Assembly (NCBI GenBank): GCA_046484325.1
Contig: JAWOJB010000036.1
Location: 1-31,791, forward strand
Length of the DNA stretch: 31,791 bases
DNA from: JAWOJB01 sp046484325
GTDB lineage: Bacteria; Actinomycetota; Acidimicrobiia; Spongiisociales; ZC4RG35
Reading direction: 5' to 3'
Below, one piece after another: positions 15,717-23,746 of this stretch. The position numbers were made by a program, and so were the translations under genes. The notes under the pieces are model-generated. The model worked only from the letters and a program-made list of their open reading frames with translations. It was not told where the DNA came from and ran no database searches. Within the stretch, counting starts at the first letter, position 1, and each line of letters starts with the position of its first letter.

Positions 15717-16892
15717 ATGACCGGGTGGAACCCCGACACGGTGGCGGTGCGCGGTGGTCTGGCCCGCTCTGGTTTCGGGGAGACGGCCGAGGCGCTCTTC
15801 CTCACCTCGGGCTACGTGTACGGGTCTGCTGCGGAGGCCGAGGCCGCTTTCGCCGGTGAGGTCGATCGCTTCGTCTACAGCCGCTACGGCAACCCCACGG
15901 TGGCGATGTTCGAAGAGCGCTTCCGGCTGCTCGAGGGTGCCGAGGCCGCCTGGGCGACGGCGTCGGGCATGTCGGCGGTGTTCAACGCCCTGGCCGCGGT
16001 GCTGGCGGCGGGGGACCGGGTGGTCGCAGCGCGTGGCCTGTTCGGGTCGTGCTTCGTGGTCCTCGACGAGATCCTGCCTCGCTGGGGTATCGAGACGGTG
16101 TTCGTCGACGGTCCCGACCTCGCCCAGTGGGAAGCGGCGCTGGCCGAGCCGGCCGCCGCGGTGTTCTTCGAGACGCCATCCAACCCCATGCAAGAGCTGG
16201 TCGACGTCGCCGTCGTCAGTGAGATCGCTCACCGGGCCGGGGCGGTCGTGATCGTCGACAACGTGTTCGCCACTCCGGTGCTGCAGAGGCCCCTCGATCT
16301 CGGGGCCGACGTCGTCGTGTACTCCTCCACCAAGCACGTCGACGGCCACGGGCGGACCCTCGGCGGGATCATCTGCGGTTCGGAGGAGTTCGTCTACGAG
16401 CGGCTCCAGCCGTTGATGCGGCACACCGGGCCGTCGTTGAGCCCCTTCAACGCCTGGGTGCTGGTCAAGAGCCTGGAGTCCCTCGCACTGCGGGTGAGGC
16501 ATCAGACCGCGTCGGCGCTGAGAATCGCCGAGCACATCGAGTCGCACGCTCGGGTGGCCTCGGTGAAGTACCCGTGGCTCGACTCCCATCCCCAGGCCGC
16601 CCTGGCCCGCCGCCAGATGCTCGGTGGGGGCACGGTGGTGACCTTCGAGATCGACGGCGGCCGGGAGAAGGCCTTCGCTGTCGTGGATCGATTCGAGCTG
16701 ATCGACATCTCGAACAACCTGGGTGACGCCAAGTCGTTGGTGACCCATCCTGCCACCACCACGCACCGCCGGCTCGACCCCGCGGTTCGGCGGCGGCTGG
16801 GGATCACCGACGGAGTCATCCGGATCTCGGTCGGTCTCGAAGACGTCGACGACCTCCTCTCCGACATCGACCACGCCCTGGAGGCGCCATGA
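15717..16892 (+). CDS. metZ: O-succinylhomoserine sulfhydrylase
   Basis: A 391-residue PLP enzyme of the Cys/Met metabolism family. It makes homocysteine from O-succinylhomoserine (or O-acetylhomoserine) and sulfide. Family marks: YSRYGNPT near residue 54, the SGMSAVF cofactor-phosphate loop near 83, ETPSNP near 158, DNVFATP near 180, and the PLP lysine K206 in YSSTKHVDGHG. The C-terminal IRISVGLED segment is intact. The VDGHGR context favours MetZ over cystathionine enzymes, but close relatives cannot be fully excluded. ATG 15717 directly follows a hairpin; the only ribosome-site-like element is GAGG nine bases upstream. First structural gene of a four-gene operon. Confidence 0.88.
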   Translation: MTGWNPDTVAVRGGLARSGFGETAEALFLTSGYVYGSAAEAEAAFAGEVDRFVYSRYGNPTVAMFEERFRLLEGAEAAWATASGMSAVFNALAAVLAAGDRVVAARGLFGSCFVVLDEILPRWGIETVFVDGPDLAQWEAALAEPAAAVFFETPSNPMQELVDVAVVSEIAHRAGAVVIVDNVFATPVLQRPLDLGADVVVYSSTKHVDGHGRTLGGIICGSEEFVYERLQPLMRHTGPSLSPFNAWVLVKSLESLALRVRHQTASALRIAEHIESHARVASVKYPWLDSHPQAALARRQMLGGGTVVTFEIDGGREKAFAVVDRFELIDISNNLGDAKSLVTHPATTTHRRLDPAVRRRLGITDGVIRISVGLEDVDDLLSDIDHALEAP

Positions 16893-17314
16893 CCACGACC
16901 CTCCCACAGATCGACGTCAACGTCTCACGCTTCAACCAGGGCTGCGTGGCACTGCTCACCGGGCTCGCCTTCGTATTGCAGTGGTGGCCGTTGGTGGCCA
17001 TCACCGCGATCGCCGTGGCGGTCACGCGGTTCGGTGGGCACCGAGCCGGCCTCTTCAGTCAGGCTTACCGGCGGCTGGTGAAGCCCCGCCTCCGAAGCCC
17101 GGTCGAGACCGAGTGGGCGGCGCCACCCCGGTTCTCCCAGACGCTCGCAGTGCTCTTCCTCGGCGCTGCCACCGTGCTGTTCGCGTTCGGTCTCACCGGT
17201 GCCGGGTGGGCGATCACGCTGATGGTCACGGCCCTCGCCACGCTGTCTGCCGTCGCCCGGATCTGCGTCGGTTGCCTTCTGTATGAGCGCTTCTTCCCGG
17301 AGGCACCCGGATGA
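16889..17314 (+). CDS. DUF4395 membrane protein
   Basis: A 141-residue integral membrane protein starting in an ATGA overlap with metZ. It has an N-terminal Asp/Asn-containing segment (IDVNVSRFNQG), two close hydrophobic segments, a cytosolic loop and a C-terminal hydrophobic pair ending ARICVGCLLYERF. The FNQG motif and layout fit DUF4395. The conserved CVGC pair near the end of the last membrane helix is a candidate redox or sulfur-carrying site. Its place between metZ and a thioredoxin-like gene suggests a role in sulfur or thiol handling at the membrane; this is inference. Confidence 0.8.
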   Translation: MTTTLPQIDVNVSRFNQGCVALLTGLAFVLQWWPLVAITAIAVAVTRFGGHRAGLFSQAYRRLVKPRLRSPVETEWAAPPRFSQTLAVLFLGAATVLFAFGLTGAGWAITLMVTALATLSAVARICVGCLLYERFFPEAPG

Positions 17315-17661
17315 TCAACCGCCTGCTGGTCCTGGCGCTGGTGATCGGCCTGGCCGTTCTCGTCGTGGCGCTGCTCGAACGTCGCAGGGGCCGGGTGCGG
17401 TCGGGGGCCCTCAAGCCGGGTGTCACCGTCGTCACCGGGCCCTGGTGCACCCTGTGCGGGCCCACCCTCGCCGCCCTCGAGGCGCGCGGGATCTCGCCCA
17501 CGGTGTACGACCTGTCCCGAGCGCCCGACGGCCTCGGCACCGTGATGTCGCTTCCCACCGTCTACGTCGTCGGCGACGACGGGGAGGTCGTGATCCGGCG
17601 CTCTGGCCGCTCCGCCCTGACCGATGTCGACGCCATCGCCCAGGTCGCCGGCGCGGGATGA
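17311..17661 (+). CDS. Membrane-anchored thioredoxin-like protein
   Basis: A 116-residue protein starting in an ATGA overlap with the DUF4395 gene. Residues 3-22 form a membrane segment, followed by a basic stretch and a thioredoxin-like domain with the redox motif WCTLC (C46 and C49) and the cis-proline loop MSLPTVYVV. The positive charges after the helix put the domain in the cytoplasm. It is shorter than classical thioredoxin. It may shuttle electrons or sulfur to the CVGC pair of the preceding protein or to methionine-pathway enzymes; the partner is inferred from the operon only. Confidence 0.8.
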   Translation: MINRLLVLALVIGLAVLVVALLERRRGRVRSGALKPGVTVVTGPWCTLCGPTLAALEARGISPTVYDLSRAPDGLGTVMSLPTVYVVGDDGEVVIRRSGRSALTDVDAIAQVAGAG

Positions 17662-18098
17662 ACCGGTCACCGGGCACGGCCCATGACGCGACCCCGTCGA
17701 ACGGACCGGTGCGGACAGTCGGTCGGTGGCTGCTTGCGTGGTTCCTCGCAGGAGCGGGATTGGCCCACTTCGTCCGCACCGAGGAGTTCCTGGCCCAGGT
17801 TCCCTCGTTTCTCCCCGGCCGCACCGCCATCGTCTACGTCTCGGGGGCCATGGAGATCGGACTGGCGGTCGCTCTTGTCGCGATGCCGAGGTGGCGTGTG
17901 CGGTTGGGGTGGGTGACCGCCGGGTTCTTCGTGCTCGTGTTCCCCGGCAACGTCTCTCAGGCGGTGACCGGTTCGGACGGATTCGGGCTGGACAGCCCGG
18001 CGGCCCGCTGGGGCCGGCTTGCCTTCCAACCACTGCTCGTCGTGTGGGCGCTGTGGTCGACGGGGGCATGGAGGGCCTGGCGACGTCGGCGAGCATGA
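17658..18098 (+). CDS. DoxX/MauE-like membrane protein
   Basis: A 146-residue, four-helix membrane protein in an ATGA overlap with the thioredoxin-like gene. The first helix ends AGLAHFVRTEEFLAQVPSFL and the second begins VYVSGAMEIGLAVAL, the pattern of DoxX/DoxD and MauE-like proteins. Members of this superfamily often work with thioredoxin-like or DsbA-like partners in disulfide or thiosulfate chemistry. That fits the preceding genes, but no cysteine is present in this protein. Last gene of the operon, followed by a strong hairpin. Confidence 0.75.
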   Translation: MNRSPGTAHDATPSNGPVRTVGRWLLAWFLAGAGLAHFVRTEEFLAQVPSFLPGRTAIVYVSGAMEIGLAVALVAMPRWRVRLGWVTAGFFVLVFPGNVSQAVTGSDGFGLDSPAARWGRLAFQPLLVVWALWSTGAWRAWRRRRA

Positions 18099-18192
18099 CA
18101 ACACCGGGTGACTAGTCCGTTGAGGCGTATGGGTGGGGGTCCGTAGCGCCGAGCGCCGCACGCAGACTGTCTCCTCGGGGACGGGGGGCAAC

Positions 18193-18244
18193 GGTCGTCG
18201 CCGGGGTGGATGTGGTCCCCCTCCGTTCACCCCGGCTGACGATC
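18193..18244 (+). terminator. Long hairpin after the sulfur operon
   Basis: A 9-bp perfect stem GCCGGGGTG (18200-18208) with CACCCCGGC (18228-18236) continues, past one bulged T at 18237, into seven further pairs (18193-18199 with 18238-18244). It lies 95 bases after the DoxX-like gene and 60 before the next start, so it probably ends the metZ transcript; it could also attenuate read-through. Confidence 0.65.
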
Positions 18245-18303
18245 GACTCGGGACCTGCATCTCTCGGGGGGTAGAGTCGCGAGCCCGGCAGGAAGGCGTC
18301 ACG

Positions 18304-18714
18304 GTGGATCCGGACCGACTCGTTGTGATCCCGCTCTTCGCCGCCCTCGAGTCCGACGAGCGGGCCAGCGTCGCCGCCAGGGCCGCCGAGCAGGAGATCG
18401 CGATCGGGACCGTGCTCACGGAGGAGGCCGACCTGGCAACCCGGTTCTTCGCGATCGCCGAGGGCCGGGCGGCGGTAACCACCGACGACGGGTTTGTGAC
18501 GATCCTCGGCCCGGGCGATCTCATCGGCGAGATCGGGGCGATCCGGCGGGCCCGGCGGACGGCGAACGTCGTGGCCATCACGCGGATGCGCGTGTTCGGG
18601 CTGATGGCATGGGACCTCCGCGACCTCGGCGAGCAGATCCCCCGGCTTGGATCCCTCCTCGAGGACACGATCGACCGCCGACTGGTCGGACTCGACGGGC
18701 AGCCCGGTTCCTGA
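18304..18714 (+). CDS. Cyclic nucleotide-binding domain protein
   Basis: A 136-residue stand-alone CNB domain. GTG 18304 follows AGGAAGG at seven bases. It shows the family order: IPLFAALESDERASVAARA helices, then strands with FFAIAEGRAAV, GPGDLIGEIGAI in the place of the phosphate-binding cassette, then ANVVAITRMRVFGLMAWDL and a C-terminal helix. No DNA-binding or enzymatic domain is attached. The cassette lacks a clear RxA-type arginine after the acidic Glu (IGEIGAIRRARRTA has Arg a few residues late), so ligand binding is uncertain. Convergent with the ABC importer. Confidence 0.82.
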   Translation: MDPDRLVVIPLFAALESDERASVAARAAEQEIAIGTVLTEEADLATRFFAIAEGRAAVTTDDGFVTILGPGDLIGEIGAIRRARRTANVVAITRMRVFGLMAWDLRDLGEQIPRLGSLLEDTIDRRLVGLDGQPGS

Positions 18715-18734
18715 CGCGGCGCGAGCCGGTCGGT

Positions 18735-19478
18735 TCAAGTCTCCAGAACCATGCGCAGGAAGCGACGGGCCCGCTCGGTGCGCGGGTCGGTCAGGAGCTG
18801 GTCGGGCGGCCCTTCCTCCACCACCACACCCTCGTCCATGAACACCACGCGGTCGGCGACGTCCTTGGCAAAGGCGACCTCGTGGGTGACGACCATCATC
18901 GTCATCCCCTCCTTGGCCAGGCTCCGCATCACGTCGAGCACCTCGCCGACCAGCTCCGGGTCGAGGGTCGAGGTTGGCTCGTCGAACAGCATCATGTCGG
19001 GGTTCATCGCCAGCGAGCGGGCGATGGCCACCCGCTGTTGCTGGCCACCCGACAGCCGAATCGGGTACTGGTCGATCTTGTCGAGGAGTCCCACCCGCTC
19101 GAGCACCGCCCGGGCCACCTCGTGGGCCTCCCCCTTGGAACGGCCCAGCACCTTGCGCTGGGCGATCGTCAGGTTCTGCATCACCGTGAGGTGGGGAAAG
19201 AGGTTGAACTGCTGGAACACCATTCCGATCCGCCGGCGCAGGCCGTCGACGTCGGCGTCGGCATCGGTGATGTCCTCGCCCTCGATGAGGATCCGCCCGG
19301 AGGTGGGTTCCTCCAGGCGATTGACACACCGAAGCAGCGTCGACTTGCCCGAGCCGGAGGGCCCGATGATGCACACCACCTCGCCCTGGTCGACGTGGAA
19401 GTCGATCCCTTTCAGCACCTCGAGCTCGCCAAAGCTCTTGTGGAGGTCGATCACGTCGATGGCCGGTCGGCCGCTCAT
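18735..19478 (-). CDS. Amino-acid ABC importer, ATP-binding subunit
   Basis: A 247-residue ATPase of the polar amino-acid uptake family (GlnQ/HisP type). It shows Walker A GPSGSGKST, Q-loop FQQFNLFPHLT, signature LSGGQQQRVAIARSLA, Walker B MMLFDEPTSTLDPE, and the H-loop VVTHEVAFA. The start overlaps the stop of the permease gene in ATGA. It powers import of a polar or charged amino acid; the exact substrate cannot be read here. Confidence 0.93.
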   Translation of the reverse strand: MSGRPAIDVIDLHKSFGELEVLKGIDFHVDQGEVVCIIGPSGSGKSTLLRCVNRLEEPTSGRILIEGEDITDADADVDGLRRRIGMVFQQFNLFPHLTVMQNLTIAQRKVLGRSKGEAHEVARAVLERVGLLDKIDQYPIRLSGGQQQRVAIARSLAMNPDMMLFDEPTSTLDPELVGEVLDVMRSLAKEGMTMMVVTHEVAFAKDVADRVVFMDEGVVVEEGPPDQLLTDPRTERARRFLRMVLET

Positions 19479-20269
19479 CGTGACCTCGCCGCCCGCTTCT
19501 CCAGCTGGGCCACCAGCCTGGTGAGCGGGATGGTCATGGCCAGGTAGACCAGACCGGCCGTCATCAGTGGGGTGGCGTTGGCGGTGGCGTTCACGCCGTC
19601 CCGGCCGAAGCGGGTCAGCTCCTTGGTCGCTTCGGTGACGCCGAGCACCGAGATCAGCGAGGTGTCCTTGAGGAGGAGCACGAACTCGTTGGTCAGGGGC
19701 GGGATGATGACGCGGAAGGCCTGCGGGAGCACGATCGTGACCATCGCCGCGAATCCGGTCATCCCGAGCGAGCGGGCTGCCTCCATCTGCCCGCGAGGCA
19801 CCGCCTCGATCCCTGCCCGGATCGTCTCCGCCATGTAGGCGGCGGCAACGATCCCCACCGCCAGGGCTCCGGCGGTATAGGTGCCGGGCACCCGGAAGCC
19901 GGTGGCGATGGGAATGCCGAATCCGATGAGGAGGATGGTGAGGATGGCAGGCATCCCCCGGAACACTTCGATGAAGCTGGCGGCGAACCAGCGGTACGGC
20001 CGGACGCTGGAGAGCCGCATGAGGGCCAGGGCCAGTCCCGCCACCAGGCCCCCGCTGAACCCGAGCGCCGTGAAGATCAGCGTGTTCTTGGCCGCCTGGG
20101 TGATGATCTCGGGGAACTGGGCGACGATCAGGTCCGGCCGGAACAGGGCATTGACCAGCGTGCCCCACTCGATGGCGACGGCCAGCCACAGCACCAGGGC
20201 GAGGGTGACGCCGTAGATCGCCCCCCGGATGAGACGGAAGCGTTGCCGGCGGGAGAGCCTCTTCGCCAC
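19475..20269 (-). CDS. Amino-acid ABC importer, permease subunit
   Basis: A 264-residue permease of the HisMQ family. It has about five membrane helices and the coupling EAA loop (EAVPRGQMEAARSLGMTG...IVLPQAFRVIIPPL). GTG 20269 has GAGGTG-like sequence upstream and lies 31 bases after the binding-protein gene. Only one permease gene is present, so the pore is probably a homodimer. Confidence 0.92.
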   Translation of the reverse strand: MAKRLSRRQRFRLIRGAIYGVTLALVLWLAVAIEWGTLVNALFRPDLIVAQFPEIITQAAKNTLIFTALGFSGGLVAGLALALMRLSSVRPYRWFAASFIEVFRGMPAILTILLIGFGIPIATGFRVPGTYTAGALAVGIVAAAYMAETIRAGIEAVPRGQMEAARSLGMTGFAAMVTIVLPQAFRVIIPPLTNEFVLLLKDTSLISVLGVTEATKELTRFGRDGVNATANATPLMTAGLVYLAMTIPLTRLVAQLEKRAARSR

Positions 20270-20300
20270 CTCGTCACCTCACTTCCTAGCGGGCCGGAGA

Positions 20301-21077
20301 TCACTCACCGGCGAAGTACCTCCCATAGATCACGTCGTAGGTCCCGTCGGTCCGGAGCTCGGCCAGCGCCTCGTTGACCGCCTCCATCAGCGCCGTGCTG
20401 GCGGGGCTGGTGGCGAAGCCATACTGCTCGCCGGTTGGGAACGTCGCGCTCAGAGCGAACGCGTCGGGCTCCTGGAGCGCCCGCTCGGCGTTGATGGCGA
20501 CGTCCTGGAGAATTCCGTCGAGTTCCCCGGCCTGCAGCGCGAGGAACATGGCCGCCGGCTCGTCGTAGGATCTGAGGGTGGCGTCGGCCGGGACGTTCTC
20601 CTGGGCGTAGAGCTCACCGGTGGTCCCGGTCTGGACCCCGACCACCCGGCCGGCCATGTCCTCCAGTGAGGTGATGGACGCTTCGTCCGCCACCCGAACC
20701 AGGAGCGACTGGTCGGCATCGAAGTACGGGTCCGAGAAGAGGGCGTTGGCCTCCCGCTCGGGGGTGATCGTCAACGCCGCCGCCGCGATGTCGCAACTGC
20801 CGGCGGCGGGCGCCAGCCAGATCCCGTCGAAAGGCTGCAGGGTCACCGCCAATTCGAGCCCCAGTCGAGTGGCGATCTCGGTCATCACGTCCATGTCGAA
20901 CCCGGTCCAGGTGCCGTCTTCGGCCTGGAACTCGAAGGGGATGTAAGGGGCATCGGTGCACACCGTCAGCTTCCCGGTTGCCACGGTCGGGATGCCCCCG
21001 GCCGTCTCGCCACCGCCACACGCAGCGGTTACGAGAACGAGGGCGATGCACGATGCGACGAGGCGTCTGGGATTCAT
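20301..21077 (-). CDS. Amino-acid ABC importer, substrate-binding lipoprotein
   Basis: A 258-residue solute-binding protein of family 3. ATG 21077 follows AAGGAG at five bases. The signal peptide ends in the lipobox VTAAC with C20. Mature marks: LTVCTDAPYIPFEF, GFDMDVMTEIA, DIAAAALTITPERE, VGVQTGTTGE and the ending DVIYGRYF. These are typical of periplasmic-binding-like proteins for polar amino acids. First gene of the three-gene importer operon; no clear promoter was identified in the 112 bases upstream. Confidence 0.92.
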   Translation of the reverse strand: MNPRRLVASCIALVLVTAACGGGETAGGIPTVATGKLTVCTDAPYIPFEFQAEDGTWTGFDMDVMTEIATRLGLELAVTLQPFDGIWLAPAAGSCDIAAAALTITPEREANALFSDPYFDADQSLLVRVADEASITSLEDMAGRVVGVQTGTTGELYAQENVPADATLRSYDEPAAMFLALQAGELDGILQDVAINAERALQEPDAFALSATFPTGEQYGFATSPASTALMEAVNEALAELRTDGTYDVIYGRYFAGE

Positions 21078-21189
21078 GGTGCTCCTTAGCGAGGCAATCC
21101 CGACCACCGTGCACGGCCGTGGCACGCCTGGCAAGAGGCAAGAGTCCCAGCCCGGGTTCCGGTGGGTCAGGCGCTCGAGCGGCTTCGGG

Positions 21190-21387
21190 TCATCGTCGCC
21201 GACCCGGCATGGAGGGCGATGTCGAGGAACAGACCGATGACGACTCTGATGATCCCCCAGGGAAGACGGCGCCGCCGCCGATGAAATCGACTTTGTAGAG
21301 GGCGGTCATCCACGGGAGCAGGATGAGGCCGAGATTCGGCAGAAGGGGACCGACGAAGGCACGATCAACCCAATCGAGAAGAACCAA
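21190..21387 (-). pseudogene. Unrecognised membrane-protein fragment
   Basis: An open frame whose start reads VLLDWVDRAFVGPLLPNLGLILLPWMTALYKVDFI, a natural-looking membrane segment; the Ser-rich tail looks like read-through. It begins exactly where the preceding peptidoglycan-binding remnant loses coherence, in another frame and without a ribosome site. It is probably the end of a second gene joined to it by deletion. The family is not recognised. Confidence 0.3.
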
Positions 21388-21721
21388 GGGCCGCTTTGGT
21401 AGCCGGTGCCGATGCGGATGCCCTGGAGGGCGCCGACCTGGGCCGACTCGACGCCGGCGAGCGCCTCGACGAGTGCCAACTGGGTGGCCGGGTCGACCAG
21501 GCCGGTTACCGGCAGCCCTGCGTCCCGCTGGAACCGCTCGACGGCCTCGACCGTCTGCGGACCGTAGACCCCGTCCACGCTGCCCGTGTAGTAGCCCACG
21601 GCCCTCAAGTCGGTCTGGAGAGTGCGCTCACGTAGTCGGCCACCCACTGTCGGGCCTCGGCTTCGCCCTCGTCGTCGTGTTCCTGGATCGTGTGGTCGAC
21701 GATTCGGCCGTAGCCGGTCAT
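21388..21721 (-). pseudogene. Peptidoglycan-binding domain protein, frameshifted
   Basis: ATG 21721 overlaps the stop of the upstream membrane-protein gene (ATGA) and opens a frame reading MTGYGRIVDHTIQEHDDEGEAEARQWVADYVSALS, which stops at 21605. One base apart, the frame continues LQTDLRAVGYYTGSVDG, then VYGPQTVEAVERFQ and LPVTGLVDPAT, a complete PG_binding_1 repeat. A second repeat begins (ALQGIRIGTGYQSGP) and is cut off. So there is a one-base loss near 21620 and a 3' truncation. Such proteins would bind cell-wall peptides. Confidence 0.6.
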
Positions 21722-23160
21722 GTATCGGATTCGCCGCCACTGGCGGTCGATCCGACGTCGATGACGGTGGTGGGGACGGTCGCCGAGACACGTCGTCGCG
21801 CCGCCGAGATGCCCCACAGCCACAGGGCGAGGAGCCCGGCGATGACGATCACCGCCACGGGTTCGAACCCGATGACGAAGACGGCCGTCACGGCCAACCC
21901 GATACCGGTGAGCTTCAGCAGATCGTGATGCCCGGCAACCCATCGGTCGAAGTCGCTGCCACCGGACGCAGGTGCCGTCGACGCCGCGATCCTCTGCATC
22001 CACGCCGGTCGGCCGGCGAGGTAGGCGGCGAGGGCGACGACCACGCTTGTCACGGCGATGAGAAGCACCGCACTCCCGAGGCTCGTGAGTATCTCGCCGA
22101 GCAGCGCCCTGACCGCCTGCTCCCCATCCGGATTGAGGATCTCCGCGAGGATCACCTGCTCGATGCGTCGCAGCAGCACCCATCCGAGCGCGAGCCCCGC
22201 GGCGACGCCGAGCCCCAGATGGATCGTGGTCCGCCGCCGGTCCGGTGCGACGGCGATGGTGGCCACGGCGAGGATGAAGGTGAGGGCGAGGATGCCCCAG
22301 ACGAATCGGTCCAGGCGACCGGCTGCCGCCTGGATCTCGTCCAGCCGCTGTTCGCTCATGAGCGTCAGTTGTCCGAAGTCGTCGGGAAGCTCCGCCTTGA
22401 CGGCCTCCGCCAGCTGCTGTCGCCCTTCGGCAGCGAGATCCGAGACGACATCGGGCACCGTGATGTCGGGGAGAAAGTCCCTGATCTCGGCCTGCACCCG
22501 GCGAAGTGCGTCGGTGATGACCGGGATGAGGTTCAGGCGTACCGAGCCATCCTCGATGTAGACGTTGGGCAGTGAGGTCAGGTCGTTGCGTACCAGGGCC
22601 ACTCCGACCTCGTGCGACCGGCGAACCAGTTCCGGCAGGCGGGTACGGAACTCATCGGAGGCGATGAACAGGTCGACCGTCTGCGTGACTCTCGACTCGA
22701 GCGCCTCGGTGATCGGTGGAGCCAGGGCGGTGAGTGAGGGTCGGTCGACCCGGTCGAGGATCGCCTGACCGCGGGCGTCGATCTCGAGTGCATCGATCAG
22801 GGCATCGGACAGGTAGAGGTCGATGCGAGCGAGGGCTTCGGTCACCCTGGTGTCGAGGTCGAGTACCTCGAGCGTCTCGTCCGATACGAAGCCGCTGAGT
22901 GCGACGTAGAACGCACGGTCGTCGAGGGCCGGGCCCATCACCTCCATGAAGCGCTCGGTGTCGAAGAGCGTCCGGTGGGTCCACACGGCCACGGTGGCCA
23001 GCGTGGCCGACAGCGCGGTCAGCACCACGAGCAGAACGGCCAGCCATGTGCGCACGCGGGTCCGGAGGACCAGCCGGGACCGGAGTGCCTCGTTCTGGGC
23101 CCGCAACGACGTCAGTTCGTCCGATGTGGGGCTGTCGGTGCCCGGTTCGAAGGTGTCCAT
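21718..23160 (-). CDS. Large integral membrane protein, unknown
   Basis: A 480-residue protein. The N-terminus is polar with a short coiled coil (DELTSLRAQNEALRSRL). Membrane helix one (WLAVLLVVLTALSATLATVAVW) is followed by an extracellular region of about 220 residues, mostly helical, with no cysteines. A C-terminal membrane part has about five helices (FVWGILALTFILAVATIAVA onwards). Similar actinobacterial proteins exist but have no known role. ATG 23160 has only a weak GGCGG upstream. It is translationally coupled to the frameshifted peptidoglycan-binding gene, suggesting a cell-envelope function. Confidence 0.7.
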   Translation of the reverse strand: MDTFEPGTDSPTSDELTSLRAQNEALRSRLVLRTRVRTWLAVLLVVLTALSATLATVAVWTHRTLFDTERFMEVMGPALDDRAFYVALSGFVSDETLEVLDLDTRVTEALARIDLYLSDALIDALEIDARGQAILDRVDRPSLTALAPPITEALESRVTQTVDLFIASDEFRTRLPELVRRSHEVGVALVRNDLTSLPNVYIEDGSVRLNLIPVITDALRRVQAEIRDFLPDITVPDVVSDLAAEGRQQLAEAVKAELPDDFGQLTLMSEQRLDEIQAAAGRLDRFVWGILALTFILAVATIAVAPDRRRTTIHLGLGVAAGLALGWVLLRRIEQVILAEILNPDGEQAVRALLGEILTSLGSAVLLIAVTSVVVALAAYLAGRPAWMQRIAASTAPASGGSDFDRWVAGHHDLLKLTGIGLAVTAVFVIGFEPVAVIVIAGLLALWLWGISAARRRVSATVPTTVIDVGSTASGGESDT

Positions 23161-23277
23161 TGGTTGACCGCCTGGGTTGGGTTGGTGAGGCTACCGGGAG
23201 CTCGGGTGGCCACACTTCGTCGGGATCGTCCCGGGCCCGGCGATCAGCGACAGCCGCGGCCGGGATTCGATGGAGGA

Positions 23278-23388
23278 TCAGCGCTCGACGGTGATGTAGC
23301 GGCCGTGGACGGTGAGCACCCAGATCACAAAGGCACCGACGGTGATCATGACGATCGACCAGAGCGGGTACCACGGTGTCCAGCTCGA
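23278..23388 (-). pseudogene. C-terminal fragment of a small membrane protein
   Basis: The frame reads SSWTPWYPLWSIVMITVGAF and VIWVLTVHGRYITVER before its stop at 23278. One membrane helix followed by a VHGR-type ending resembles small actinobacterial membrane proteins. No start codon with a ribosome site is seen; the upstream DNA is the antisense of the PPK2 remnant, so the gene is probably truncated. Confidence 0.3.
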
Positions 23389-23401
23389 CCTTCCACCCGT
23401 C

Positions 23402-23706
23402 TCGATCGACGATTCGAGGATGATCTGGGAAGCTATCGGACAGGGACCTGAAGTCGTACGGCCGGTGGTACGAGTACTCACGCGCCCGGGACGACTGCTG
23501 GCCGCCACGAAACCGAATGGGCGCACTGGTGGGTCGCCCACACCGACGACAAGAAGCGGGGCAGGCTGAACATCATCAGCCATCTGTTGGATCAGGTCCC
23601 GTACGAACCGCTGGCCGCGGCCGAGGCCAAGCTGCCACGACGTCAGCCGGCCGGCGACTACCGGGGCCCCGAGCTCCCGGTGCGACAGTTTCCCATCCGG
23701 TTCTAG
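23402..23706 (+). pseudogene. Polyphosphate kinase 2 (PPK2) C-terminal remnant
   Basis: Four frame segments join into a PPK2 C-terminus: SIDDSRMIW, then KLSDRDLKSYGRWYEYSRAR, then LLAAT, then EWAHWWVAHTDDKKRGRLN and ISHLLDQVPYEPL, ending at TAG 23704. PPK2 enzymes transfer phosphate between polyphosphate and nucleotides; the DDKKRGRLN motif is characteristic of the family. One extra base near 23429 and missing bases near 23495 and 23510 break the frame, and the N-terminal two thirds with the Walker motifs are absent. A non-functional relic. Confidence 0.7.
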
Positions 23707-23746
23707 CACCGAACGGCTTCCCCGACCGGATGCGCTCGAGCCCCGG

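Noticed and set aside
15492..16907. A long open frame on the minus strand opposite metZ
   Set aside because: It is the antisense shadow of metZ in GC-rich DNA, with an unnatural His/Arg/Gly-rich translation and no ribosome site.
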